A stretch of 40,185 bases of DNA. Origin: Bacillota bacterium (GTDB lineage: Bacteria; Bacillota; Negativicutes; Sporomusales; Sporomusaceae). This document shows, in pieces, positions 27,640 through 36,981 of this stretch; the first letter of the stretch is position 1; each line of letters opens with the position of its first letter. Below the pieces are notes generated by a model that was not told the origin of the DNA, ran no database searches, and saw only the letters and a list, made by a program, of their open reading frames with translations. Made by a program: the position numbers and the translations under genes. The stretch covers positions 1 through 40,185 of the forward strand of contig JAGGAA010000004.1 of assembly GCA_017889675.1 (NCBI GenBank), written 5' to 3'.

Positions 27640-29157
27640 TTGAATAAGGATACAGTGGTGTTAACAGGCAATAATCTTACTATTGATGAAGTGGCGCAAG
27701 TCGCCATTAATGGCGTACAGGTGGTGATTGCTCCAGCGGCACAACGGAAAATGGAAGAATCTAGAGAGTTTGTTTACAAACTTGCTAACAGTAACGTTCC
27801 GGTTTATGGGTTTAACACCGGGGTTGGTGCCAATAAGGATAGAAAGATTGAGGCCGATTACTATAATCAGTTCAATATCAATATGATTAGGTCTCACTGC
27901 GTAGCCTTAGGTCCTGAAGCGTCGCAGGCAGAAGTGCGCGCCATGATTGTAATAAGACTCAATACGTTGTTATTAGGCTATACAGGTATGAGTCCGGTGA
28001 TCGCTTATATGTATTGTGATCTTCTTAATAATGATATTACACCGGTTGTGCCGGAACGCGGCTCAATCGGGGAAGCAGATATTGCTTGTTTGTCACATAT
28101 TGCTTTGACTATGATTGGTGAGGGCGAGGCCTACTATCATGGCGAGAAGATGCCAGCTAAAGATGCTTTAGCAAAAGCTGGCCTTGAACCAATTCTTTTA
28201 GGCCCGAAAGATGGACTGGCACTTGTAAGTTCTAATGCTTTGGCGGCAGGTCAGGGTGCCTTGGTTTTATATGAACTAAAAAAACTAATTACGCTGGCAG
28301 ACGTAATTTACAGTTTCAGCCTGGAAGCTTTTAAGGGTAATGTCAGCCCGCTTAATGAGGAAATCAACCGGGTGCGCCGCTTCAAAGGGCAAAACGAAAG
28401 CGCGGCCAATGTAAGAAACCTTCTCAAAGGCAGCTATCTTTGGGTGCCAAACATTGCGACTGCCCTGCAAGATCCACTTTGTTTCCGCTGTGCCTGCCAT
28501 ATTCATGGTGCTGTTCGCGATTCGCTCTATTATCTCGAAGAACTTATGGATATTCAGATGAATTCTTCAGATGACAACCCTTGCGTGCTAATGAACCAAA
28601 ATGCAATCATGTCCTGTGGTAATTTTGAAGTTGTTAACTGGGCAGTAGCTTTTGAAATGGTTGGCATAGCGCTCAGCCATCTTTCACGGGCCGCTTGCTT
28701 CCGAACTATCAAGTTAAGCACTGGGCACTTTACTGGCCTACCACGGTTTTTGACGCCTGACCCGGAACATGTAATTGCTTTTGGTACAATTCAAAAACCG
28801 GTTACTGCGCTTGATGCGGAGATTAGGCATTTGGCTAATCCGGTAAGTATGGACTTTTATGCTGTTGCTGGCGATATTGAAGACCATTGCAGTAATACTC
28901 CCTATGTGGTGCAAAAGACCCGGAAGATTGTTGATAACCTCTATTACATTCTTGGCATAGAAGCCATTCATGCTGCGCAAGCCTGTGATTTGCGGCAAGA
29001 AGGAGAATTCAGATTGGGCGATGCTGGTCATGGTGTGCACCAAAAGATCCGCGAGGTCATCCCCTTTTTAGCACAAGACCGCAATCTTACCATCGATATT
29101 GCTAATGCCTATAAATTACTGAAATCCGGCGTCCTCTTAGACGTAATTAATAGTTAA
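27640..29157 (+). CDS. PAL/histidase-fold protein lacking the MIO Ala-Ser-Gly triad (ergothionase-like candidate)
   Basis: HAL-family landmarks 'VYGFNTGVG', 'MSSGNFE'-type region 'MSCGNFEVVN', 'DIQMNSSDDNPCV'; but 'PERGSIGEADIACLSHIAL' replaces canonical 'GSVGASGDLAPLAH'. Confidence 0.85.
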   Translation: MNKDTVVLTGNNLTIDEVAQVAINGVQVVIAPAAQRKMEESREFVYKLANSNVPVYGFNTGVGANKDRKIEADYYNQFNINMIRSHCVALGPEASQAEVRAMIVIRLNTLLLGYTGMSPVIAYMYCDLLNNDITPVVPERGSIGEADIACLSHIALTMIGEGEAYYHGEKMPAKDALAKAGLEPILLGPKDGLALVSSNALAAGQGALVLYELKKLITLADVIYSFSLEAFKGNVSPLNEEINRVRRFKGQNESAANVRNLLKGSYLWVPNIATALQDPLCFRCACHIHGAVRDSLYYLEELMDIQMNSSDDNPCVLMNQNAIMSCGNFEVVNWAVAFEMVGIALSHLSRAACFRTIKLSTGHFTGLPRFLTPDPEHVIAFGTIQKPVTALDAEIRHLANPVSMDFYAVAGDIEDHCSNTPYVVQKTRKIVDNLYYILGIEAIHAAQACDLRQEGEFRLGDAGHGVHQKIREVIPFLAQDRNLTIDIANAYKLLKSGVLLDVINS

Positions 29158-29546
29158 TAAAGCCCGGATTGAACAATGCTGTAGGCTCCCGGAAAGATGA
29201 TGATACAGATGGGTAAAGGGACCAGTGATAATCCGGGAGTATACATCACCAGAGGGGGGAGTGTGTAATTGACTTAAAGCATAATTTTATTTGCGTTTTG
29301 GAGAGCAAATGAGGAGGTGAATATTGGACAGGAAAATAAAGAAAACACGGCTTGTGCCGAGCCTTTGGCGAAAGCGGAAGTCGATGTTGCCCTTATCCTG
29401 CTTTTAAGAAAGTTTAATACTCTCTGTTAGGGTAAAAAAATGCCGTCTACTCTGTGGCAACAGAGCAAAGCGGCAAAAAAGAAATAAAATTAATTCAATT
29501 ACATTATAGTAACAAATATTTATGCAGAATTCAAGGAGGTAAATAT

Positions 29547-30797
29547 ATGAAAAAGAATATAGCAGCTACGTTAGCCCTCGTATTTGGACTAAGTATTGCC
29601 GGGACAGCTTTTGCCGCTAATCCTTTCGCGGACGTTCCGGTGAAACATTGGTCGTATGACGCTGTTCAGCAGTTGGCTAACGATGGCATCATTACCGGTG
29701 GTGGCGATGGCAGTTATCAAGGTGAAAGAGCAGTTAGCCGCTATGAAATGGCTGCTGTTGTTGCTAGCGCGATAGCTCATGCTGACAAAGCCAATGCGGC
29801 TGATAAAGCCCTCATTGAAAAATTGGCTGCGGAGTATGAAGCCGAACTGGAAGGCTTAAATGTTCGCCTGACTAAGGTAGAAAAGAAGCAGGGCAATATT
29901 AAGTTCTCGGGAGAGTTCCGTGAGCGTTATGAGTGGACAAAGGTTGATCCTAGTACTGGTACCGACTCCACAGCGATGAAGACGCGTGTGCGTTTAAATA
30001 TCGCTACTCAGATGTCAGATGATGTAGCGTTTAATGCCCGGTTTCACAGTGAATCCAAAAAAACTAACGAAGCTGGCGATGCATATATAGATCTTGCCTA
30101 TTTATCAGGCAAACTTTTTGAGGGCGTGAATTTTACCGCAGGGCGTATGGTTATGTCTGTTGGTAAAGGTATTACTTGTGATACCTGGCATGATTGGGAT
30201 GGAGCGAAAATTAGTTTTGGGAATAAAGTGAAAGTTAACGTAGGTGCTGCCAAGTATCATAGTACAACAGGCTGGGATTCGCCTAACTATGCGTATGCTG
30301 ATCTAAACTATGCGTTTACTCCTAACTTTGATATGAGCTTAGCTTATTTTACAGACAGTCAAGACTATAATGAATATAAAACAAAGGCCATTGGGTTCAG
30401 TTATGCCTTTAACAAATTTGTTCTAAAAGCAGAATATGGTAAAAATGGAGCTGACAATGCGAAACAAGCAAATAATGGTTCTGAGGCCAAAGCCTGGTAT
30501 GGCAATCTGAAATACCTGGGTGCTAACGCTGCTAAAGTGCATTCCTATGGCGCTTGGATAGGCTATAGAAAAGCTGATAAAGGCTTTGACCCAGAATGGT
30601 GGAGCACTCCGGAATCTAGCGATGTAGCTGGAGGCCTTGCCGCTCTTAACGACACCAAAGGCTTTGAATATGGTGTTGAGTACACCGTATTTAAAAATGC
30701 CATTTTCGCTGTGCAATACAATGATATGAAAGACAAAAATGGTGATAGCCCAGACGGTAGACGCAATCTATTTACGAGCTTATCCTACTCCTTCTAG
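29547..30797 (+). CDS. SLH-domain outer-membrane beta-barrel porin (OmpM-like)
   Basis: ORF 29454..30797, ATG 29547 after 'aaggaggt'; signal peptide; SLH 'NPFADVPVKHWSYDAVQQLANDGIITGGGDGSYQGERAVSRYEMAAVVASA'; coiled coil; alternating beta-strand pattern ending in 'FTSLSYSF'. Confidence 0.92.
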   Translation: MKKNIAATLALVFGLSIAGTAFAANPFADVPVKHWSYDAVQQLANDGIITGGGDGSYQGERAVSRYEMAAVVASAIAHADKANAADKALIEKLAAEYEAELEGLNVRLTKVEKKQGNIKFSGEFRERYEWTKVDPSTGTDSTAMKTRVRLNIATQMSDDVAFNARFHSESKKTNEAGDAYIDLAYLSGKLFEGVNFTAGRMVMSVGKGITCDTWHDWDGAKISFGNKVKVNVGAAKYHSTTGWDSPNYAYADLNYAFTPNFDMSLAYFTDSQDYNEYKTKAIGFSYAFNKFVLKAEYGKNGADNAKQANNGSEAKAWYGNLKYLGANAAKVHSYGAWIGYRKADKGFDPEWWSTPESSDVAGGLAALNDTKGFEYGVEYTVFKNAIFAVQYNDMKDKNGDSPDGRRNLFTSLSYSF

Positions 30798-30956
30798 GTA
30801 AAAGACCAAGGCAAATGCCTTGATCCATATAATATCTCTGATTTCCGAGAAGAGCACATAACATAGAGGGGGATGCAGCTAACATATTGAGAGCGATGAT
30901 TTCGATAGAAATATATATGAAGCGCACAACGTGCGCACGAAAGGAAGGCAGAGCTT

Positions 30957-32567
30957 ATGAGCACACAAATCCATACTCCGGTAGAGAAAAACTCCGGTAA
31001 GGGTTTTTGGGACGGTGTCCGCAAGGACGTTTTTATTCCAGGCATCATTCTCTTCAGCATTGCGGCAATCATCGGAATTGTGAACAACAAGGCGCTGACC
31101 CAAAGCTCTCAGGCGTTCTTTACCTGGTCTTTGGAGAACTTTGGCTGGCTATACCAGTATGCGTTAATGAGCAGTACTATTCTGGTGGCCATTATCACGT
31201 TTTCCAAAGTAGGCAACATCAAGCTGGGCGGTGCGGAGGCCCAGCCCAAATACCCCTTCTGGACCTGGTTTGCCATGACCCTCACTGGCGGCGTTGCCAC
31301 AGGCATCGTCACTTGGGGTGTCAACGAGCCTCTGATCTATTACGGTAATGTCTGGGGCGAGCTGGACACGCTGGGCATTACGCCCTTTACCGCAGAAGCG
31401 GCGCGATTTGCCATGGGGCGCAGTTTTTATAACTGGACCTTTATGCCTTATTCGATTTATGCTCTGTGCGGTGTACTGGTAGCCTACCTGTATTTTAACA
31501 AAAAGCAAAAGCTCAATATTACCGCCACCCTTCAGCCCGTTTTCGGCCAGCGGATCACCAAGGGTGTTCTGTCTTCCTGTGTGGATTGTCTTTCCATGCT
31601 GGCTCTGGGCGTGGGCATCTGCGGCGGCCTTGCCATGTGCATCACGTTGGTAGTCACCGGCCTGCGTACCTACGGCATACAGGAAAGCATACCTCTGTTT
31701 GTGTTGATCGGCGTGGTGTTAATTGCCAGCTTCACCTTCTCATCTTACATTGGCATGGATAAGGGTCTGAAGGTGTTAGGCAGCCTCAACGCCTGGTTCT
31801 ACTACGGCATTCTGGTGCTGCTGCTGTTCACCGGCCCCATGCTGTTCATCCTGCGCAACAGCACCGCCGGTTTGGCCGTGTGGCTGCATCAATTTTGGCT
31901 GTGGGGCTTGGATCCCATCGATATCGGCGGCGCAGCCCTTACCCGCTCCTGGACCTTGTTTGACTGGGCTTGCTGGATTGCCTATGCGCCGGTAACCGGC
32001 ATCTTCCTGGCCATGATGGCCAGGGGGCGCACCATCCGGGAATTTCTCGTCGTTAACTGGATTCTTCCTTCGGTGTTCGGCCTGATATGGTTCAGTATCT
32101 GGGGCAACAGCGCACTGTACATGCAGATGACCGGTACGGCCGACCTGGTGGGCGCTATCAAAGAGGGCGGCGCGGTTATGGCCCTGTGGGAGTTCCTCAA
32201 GCATCTGCCCTTCGGCCTTGGGGCCATCGTTATTCCTGTGAATATCATTATTATCTTCATTTCTTTTGTTACGGCGGCTGACGCTACCCTGACAAACGTA
32301 GGTTCCATGTGCATGAAGGACGTTCCCATCGGTACCGAGCCTCCCGGCTTCATCAAGATCATTTGGGGTATTATCATCGGTGTCGTGGCTGTGGTCATGG
32401 CAGCCTTCGGCGGCGGCGCTCAGGGTGTTGACGGCGTTAAGGCGTTGGCAACGGCAGGCGGATTTTTGGTGCTCTTTATATTCTTGTTCCAAATTATCGC
32501 GGCATGCAAGGTGTTCTTTACCCAAAAGGCATCCAGCGACGTGGTAGACGTGAAAGAAGAAGATTAA
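30957..32567 (+). CDS. BCCT family (betaine/carnitine/choline-type) transporter
   Basis: 'GGVATGIVTWGVNEPLIYYG', 'WTLFDWACWIAYAPVTGIFLAMMARGRTIREFLVVNWILPS' (BCCT signature). Confidence 0.93.
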   Translation: MSTQIHTPVEKNSGKGFWDGVRKDVFIPGIILFSIAAIIGIVNNKALTQSSQAFFTWSLENFGWLYQYALMSSTILVAIITFSKVGNIKLGGAEAQPKYPFWTWFAMTLTGGVATGIVTWGVNEPLIYYGNVWGELDTLGITPFTAEAARFAMGRSFYNWTFMPYSIYALCGVLVAYLYFNKKQKLNITATLQPVFGQRITKGVLSSCVDCLSMLALGVGICGGLAMCITLVVTGLRTYGIQESIPLFVLIGVVLIASFTFSSYIGMDKGLKVLGSLNAWFYYGILVLLLFTGPMLFILRNSTAGLAVWLHQFWLWGLDPIDIGGAALTRSWTLFDWACWIAYAPVTGIFLAMMARGRTIREFLVVNWILPSVFGLIWFSIWGNSALYMQMTGTADLVGAIKEGGAVMALWEFLKHLPFGLGAIVIPVNIIIIFISFVTAADATLTNVGSMCMKDVPIGTEPPGFIKIIWGIIIGVVAVVMAAFGGGAQGVDGVKALATAGGFLVLFIFLFQIIAACKVFFTQKASSDVVDVKEED

Positions 32568-32581
32568 GCAGGCCGTATCCC

Positions 32582-32622
32582 GGGGAAGCCTGTATCTCTA
32601 CAGTCTTCCCCCTCCTTATGTT
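32582..32622 (+). terminator. possible terminator hairpin after BCCT gene (weak T tract)
   Basis: GGGGAAG-cc-TGTA-tctc-TACA-gt-CTTCCCC. Confidence 0.5.
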
Positions 32623-32660
32623 TTGTAAAACATAGTATAAGCCAAATGAACAAAAACTTT

Positions 32661-32710
32661 GATTGTCGGGTAAGGCGGCAAAATTTCCGGCAAAGAAATA
32701 CCCGACAATC
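32661..32710. repeat. 12-bp inverted repeat just upstream of Mo-hydroxylase genes
   Basis: GATTGTCGGGTA ... TACCCGACAATC with 26-nt spacer. Confidence 0.85.
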
Positions 32711-32726
32711 TGATGGGAGGGAAGAA

Positions 32727-33194
32727 ATGCTAATTAACCTTACTGTTAATGGCAGACAGCATACGTTAGAGGTAGAACCGCAGGAAAGGCTGCTTGACAT
32801 GCTGCGGCAAAAACTGAAATTGACAGGTGCCAAAGAAGGCTGTGGCGAAGGTGAATGCGGTGCTTGCACTGTCATCATGAACGGGGAGGCTGTTAATTCT
32901 TGTATGGTGCTTGCGTATCAGGCCAGAGAGGCCGAAATACTGACAATTGAAGGTTTAGCGCCTAATGGCGGGTTGGATGCTGTGCAGCACGCATTTGTCG
33001 AAAATGGTGCCGTACAGTGCGGGTACTGTACGCCAGGCATGGTTATGAGTACCAAAGCCTTGTTAATGAAAAACACTAATCCAACTGAAGCGGAGATAAA
33101 AGAGGCTCTTGCTGGGAACCTTTGCCGGTGTACCGGCTATGTAAATATTATCAAAGCAGTTAAGGCCGCTGCTGGCGAATTGAATGGAGGCTAA
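32727..33194 (+). CDS. xanthine dehydrogenase family [2Fe-2S] subunit
   Basis: ORF 32646..33194, ATG 32727 after 'gggaggg'; 'CGEGECGACTVIMNG...CGYCTPGMVM...CRCTGY'. Confidence 0.95.
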   Translation: MLINLTVNGRQHTLEVEPQERLLDMLRQKLKLTGAKEGCGEGECGACTVIMNGEAVNSCMVLAYQAREAEILTIEGLAPNGGLDAVQHAFVENGAVQCGYCTPGMVMSTKALLMKNTNPTEAEIKEALAGNLCRCTGYVNIIKAVKAAAGELNGG

Positions 33195-33199
33195 AGCAG

Positions 33200-34048
33200 A
33201 TGACCGGCTATAGAATCGCAGGTTTTTTGAGGTTGGAGGATGTTTTGCGGGAAATTACGCAGACCTCTGTCAGAACAGTGTTTATTAGCGGCGGCACTGA
33301 TTTTATCAATAATGGTATTGGGGACAAGGCCGAATTGGTGATAGACCTTGCGCAAGTCGCAGATCTTAAATATATAAAAGATCTTGGTTCTGAAATAAGG
33401 ATTGGCGGCGGTACGACCTTTGCCGCCATCGCGGCCAGTCCGATTATTAAGGCCAGAGCTAGCGCCCTGGCACAGGCTGCAAGTCGAGTCGGTTCGGTGC
33501 AAATCAGAAACCGGGCGACAATCGGCGGCAATATTGCCAGTGCTTCGCCTGCCGGTGACAGTCTGCCGGTACTTGCTGCTTTTACTGCCGGTGTCCATAC
33601 CGCAGGCAGTCAAGGCACTCGCTCCTTGACATTAACAGAAGCTTTGAATGGGCTTCAGGCTAAAGAAATAATAACAGAAGTCGTTATTCCGACTCCTGGG
33701 GAGAGTCGCAGCGGGTTTGTGAAAATTGGCAGCCGGTCACAGGTGACGATTGCCAAGGTGAGTTTGGCTGCCAATATTATGTATGATCGCAGTAAAAAGA
33801 TGATTATTGTCGGTAAGGCAGCAATGGGCGCTTTGGGGAAAGTGCCGGTATGTCCGCTTACAGTACAGCAATTCTTCAGTCAACGGGTAGTTGATGAACA
33901 TTTTGCTGACGATTTATCACAGCTGCTTGTTGAAACGGTAGACGAGATGATAGCGGGCCGGGCTTCACGTCCCTACAAAAGGGCAGCCGTGAAAGGACTG
34001 GTTTATGATTTGGCCGGACTATTGTTTGACGCTTGCGAAAATAATTAA
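33200..34048 (+). CDS. xanthine dehydrogenase family FAD-binding subunit
   Basis: 'FISGGTDF', 'IRIGGGTTFAAIA', 'QIRNRATIGGNIASASPAGDSLPVLAA'. Confidence 0.93.
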   Translation: MTGYRIAGFLRLEDVLREITQTSVRTVFISGGTDFINNGIGDKAELVIDLAQVADLKYIKDLGSEIRIGGGTTFAAIAASPIIKARASALAQAASRVGSVQIRNRATIGGNIASASPAGDSLPVLAAFTAGVHTAGSQGTRSLTLTEALNGLQAKEIITEVVIPTPGESRSGFVKIGSRSQVTIAKVSLAANIMYDRSKKMIIVGKAAMGALGKVPVCPLTVQQFFSQRVVDEHFADDLSQLLVETVDEMIAGRASRPYKRAAVKGLVYDLAGLLFDACENN

Positions 34049-34074
34049 TTACGATGGAATCAGGAGGTAACGAA

Positions 34075-36351
34075 ATGGACGCTAAACCTGCGCACAATTT
34101 TAAGTATGTTGGCAGGTCCATACCCATCGAGGATGGAGCGGCTAAAGCAAGCGGCAGCATAAAATATACTGGGGACATGGTTGTGGATGGGATTTTATAT
34201 GCCCAACTAGTATTTAGTCAGGTTCCCCACGCTCGAATCAAGAATATTGACATTTCTGAGGCCATGGCTGTGCCTGGCGTTGTAAAAATATATCAACGTG
34301 ACAACTCAACGCAGATAAAATTTAATTCGCAAATGTGGTTTGCCGGACAGAATGCGGTCGAGGATCAGGAGCTTTTTCCAGAAGTAGTACGATATATTGG
34401 TGATACGGTAGCAGCGGTAGTCGCAGAAACTAAGGAGGCAGCTCTGGCGGCGGCAGACCTTATCAAGGCTGAGTACGATACTTTGCCAGTTGTTATTGAT
34501 CCAGAGGAGGCACTTAGTGGACAGGTTGCTCTTCATGATAGCGGCAATCCATTTTTCACAATGGAAGCTAACTGCGGTGATGTTGAAGCTGTTCTAAAAA
34601 CAAATGCAGGCGTAGTGGTTGAAGACCGGGTGGAAACACCCAAAATTCATCATGCGGCCATGGAAAACCATGTATGTATTGCCGTACCAGACCATCGGGG
34701 GAGAATGACAGTATACAGCCCCTGTCAGATTGTATATTCGGTGCGCCTCATTGTGGCTAAGGTGTTAGGGGTACCGTATCACAAGGTTCGAGTTATCAAA
34801 ACTCCCATCGGCGGATCGTTTGGCGGCAAACAGGAAGTAACCCTTGAAACGTATTGTGCCTATTTTGCTAAAGACTTGAACAGACCAGTGAAAATTGAAT
34901 TTGACCGCTGGGCAAGTATTGTAGCCACTCGTACAAGAACAAAGACGATTGGTTATGTAAAAACAATGGTAAGCCCTGAAGGCAAGATTTGGGCGAGGGA
35001 TATGAAATATATTGTTGATACCGGGGCTTATACCTCAAATGGTCGTGCCATTTGCTATGCTATGGCCAAAAAACTGTTTAGACTATACCGCATTCCGAAC
35101 CAACATTATCAAGCGCTAGCTGTACATACCAATACAACCATAGCGGGGGCTGCACGGGGCTATGGTTCGCCGCAAGTTCAAACAATTGCCGAAATCAATT
35201 TGGATAATGCAGCAAGACATTTAAATATGGACCCAGTTGAATTTCGCCTGAAAAACTTAGTGCATCCCTATGACGCTGATCCGAGCGGCGGGCCTGATCT
35301 AGGTAACGCCAGGATTATTGATTGCGTGCGTAAAGGTGCGGAGACGTTTGGCTGGAACGCAAAATGGAGTCAGCCAAAGCGTGCGGGCCGATGGCAAACC
35401 GGGGTTGGGATGGCCTGCGCTACCCATGGAAATGGTTATTACGGCGCATACCAGGAATTTGGTACAATGACGATTCGAATGCTGGAAGACGGTAGTATTA
35501 TGCTTAATGCCGGTTTGCATGACCTGGGTAATGGTACGGTTACAGCCATGAAGCAGATTGTCGCAGAAGTCTTGGATATTTCACTGGATATGATTGAAGC
35601 TCCGGAAGCCGATACCGATGTCAGTCCATACGATATTGGCTGCCAGGCCAGTCGGGTAATTCATGTTTGCGGTGCCAATGCTATGCAGGCAGCCGAAGAA
35701 TTGCGCAGTTTGTTCATAATCGAAGCGGCTAAAATTCTTACGTGCAATGAAGCAGAGATAGCGTTAGAAGACGGCAGAATTTGGCGTAACGGCAATTCCG
35801 GGAACACCATGAGCTATGGTCAAATGGCGGCTATGATTCAACAAAAAAATCAGGTCGAACTTATCCGTACTGTTACCTATCAAGCACCCGCCAATCCGGG
35901 TTCCTATGCAGCAAATTTTGTGGAAGTGGCTGTAGATACCTATACTGGTTTTGTTAAGGTTGTGGACGTTGTAGCCGTACATGATATTGGTCAGGCGATT
36001 AACACTGGCTTTGTCGAAGGGCAGATCCACGGCGGTATTCAAATGGGATTAGGTATGGCAATCGCTGAAGATATTGATTATGATGAAAAGTCAGGTATCG
36101 CCCGTGGCAGCCGCTTTAGCAAATACCATCTTGTTAATGCGCCAGATATGCCGCCTGTCAGAGTCATATTAATTGAAAAAGGGGAAGAATATGGTCCGTA
36201 TGGAGCCAAAAGCATAGGTGAGATTGCGACGATTCCCATTACTGCAGCTACCGTAAATGCAATAAACCATGCTCTTAATGCCAATCTAACAATACTGCCG
36301 GTAACACCGGATAAAATTATGGCCATGCTTACTGAGCAGCAGAATAAGTAA
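34075..36351 (+). CDS. xanthine dehydrogenase family molybdopterin-binding subunit
   Basis: ORF 34054..36351, ATG 34075 after 'aggaggt'; 'PIGGSFGGKQEVTLE', 'AGAARGYGSPQ', 'GAKSIGEIATIPITAA'. Confidence 0.95.
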   Translation: MDAKPAHNFKYVGRSIPIEDGAAKASGSIKYTGDMVVDGILYAQLVFSQVPHARIKNIDISEAMAVPGVVKIYQRDNSTQIKFNSQMWFAGQNAVEDQELFPEVVRYIGDTVAAVVAETKEAALAAADLIKAEYDTLPVVIDPEEALSGQVALHDSGNPFFTMEANCGDVEAVLKTNAGVVVEDRVETPKIHHAAMENHVCIAVPDHRGRMTVYSPCQIVYSVRLIVAKVLGVPYHKVRVIKTPIGGSFGGKQEVTLETYCAYFAKDLNRPVKIEFDRWASIVATRTRTKTIGYVKTMVSPEGKIWARDMKYIVDTGAYTSNGRAICYAMAKKLFRLYRIPNQHYQALAVHTNTTIAGAARGYGSPQVQTIAEINLDNAARHLNMDPVEFRLKNLVHPYDADPSGGPDLGNARIIDCVRKGAETFGWNAKWSQPKRAGRWQTGVGMACATHGNGYYGAYQEFGTMTIRMLEDGSIMLNAGLHDLGNGTVTAMKQIVAEVLDISLDMIEAPEADTDVSPYDIGCQASRVIHVCGANAMQAAEELRSLFIIEAAKILTCNEAEIALEDGRIWRNGNSGNTMSYGQMAAMIQQKNQVELIRTVTYQAPANPGSYAANFVEVAVDTYTGFVKVVDVVAVHDIGQAINTGFVEGQIHGGIQMGLGMAIAEDIDYDEKSGIARGSRFSKYHLVNAPDMPPVRVILIEKGEEYGPYGAKSIGEIATIPITAATVNAINHALNANLTILPVTPDKIMAMLTEQQNK

Positions 36352-36355
36352 CTAA

Positions 36356-36405
36356 AGAAGATGCACTAGTCAGTCATTCGTTGACGAGCTAGTGCATCTT
36401 TCTTT
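36356..36405. terminator. bidirectional terminator
   Basis: AAGAAGATGCACTAG ... CTAGTGCATCTTTCTT between convergent genes. Confidence 0.82.
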
Positions 36406-36435
36406 GGTAAAACGTCAGATTATAGAGGAGCTATA

Positions 36436-36849
36436 CTATTTAATTTTCCCAATAGAAATATTTATTCGGTAATTGCCATATTTCAAAACAGAATCCAAAA
36501 AACAGTTCAGAGCTTCTTGTGACTTGACCTGAACTTTCAGCAGATAACAGCCTTCGCCACTGATTCGGCTAGCTTCTACCACTGCTTCCTGGCTTTGTAA
36601 GAATACATGGAGAGCTCGATGATTAGTTGTTTTCATAAATATGGTTATATATGCTGTTATGGTTGTTCCCAGCAGTTGTTCATCAAGCAAAACAGAGTAT
36701 CCCTGTATCACACCTAACTCTTCCATTCGTGAAATTCGCTTCGAAACTGCCTGACCTGTTAGGTGAACTAGTTCACCGATATCTCTAAGCTGCATTTTGC
36801 AGTTTGTTTTTAATAGTTTTATGATCGCCAAATCAGTATGATCAAGCAT
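36436..36849 (-). CDS. Lrp/AsnC family transcriptional regulator
   Basis: 'MLDHTDLAIIKLLKTNCKMQLRDIGELVHLTGQAVSKRISRMEELGVIQGYSVLLD'. Confidence 0.92.
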   Translation of the reverse strand: MLDHTDLAIIKLLKTNCKMQLRDIGELVHLTGQAVSKRISRMEELGVIQGYSVLLDEQLLGTTITAYITIFMKTTNHRALHVFLQSQEAVVEASRISGEGCYLLKVQVKSQEALNCFLDSVLKYGNYRINISIGKIK

Positions 36850-36981
36850 TTTTCATTAAATCCTTTCATGAGGAAATCGGAAATGGTTCCATACTTTCGC
36901 GGCACAATTGGAGCTGTCAGTATAATTAGTATAACAAAGGATGTGAGCATAATCCAGAATGAAATATGGGGGGAATTGACA

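Noticed and set aside
27640-29157. Straightforward annotation as hutH histidine ammonia-lyase
   Set aside because: The MIO triad is absent and several catalytic motifs differ; no hutU, hutI or hutG in the neighbourhood.
29442-29474. Hairpin before the porin considered as a rho-independent terminator
   Set aside because: On the plus strand it is followed by A-rich, not T-rich, sequence; there is no minus-strand gene for it to terminate.
31776-32525. 249-aa minus-strand ORF (and other long antisense ORFs) inside the BCCT gene
   Set aside because: Low-complexity His/Gln/Asn-rich translation antisense to a well-supported membrane protein; consistent with codon bias of the GC-rich sense strand.
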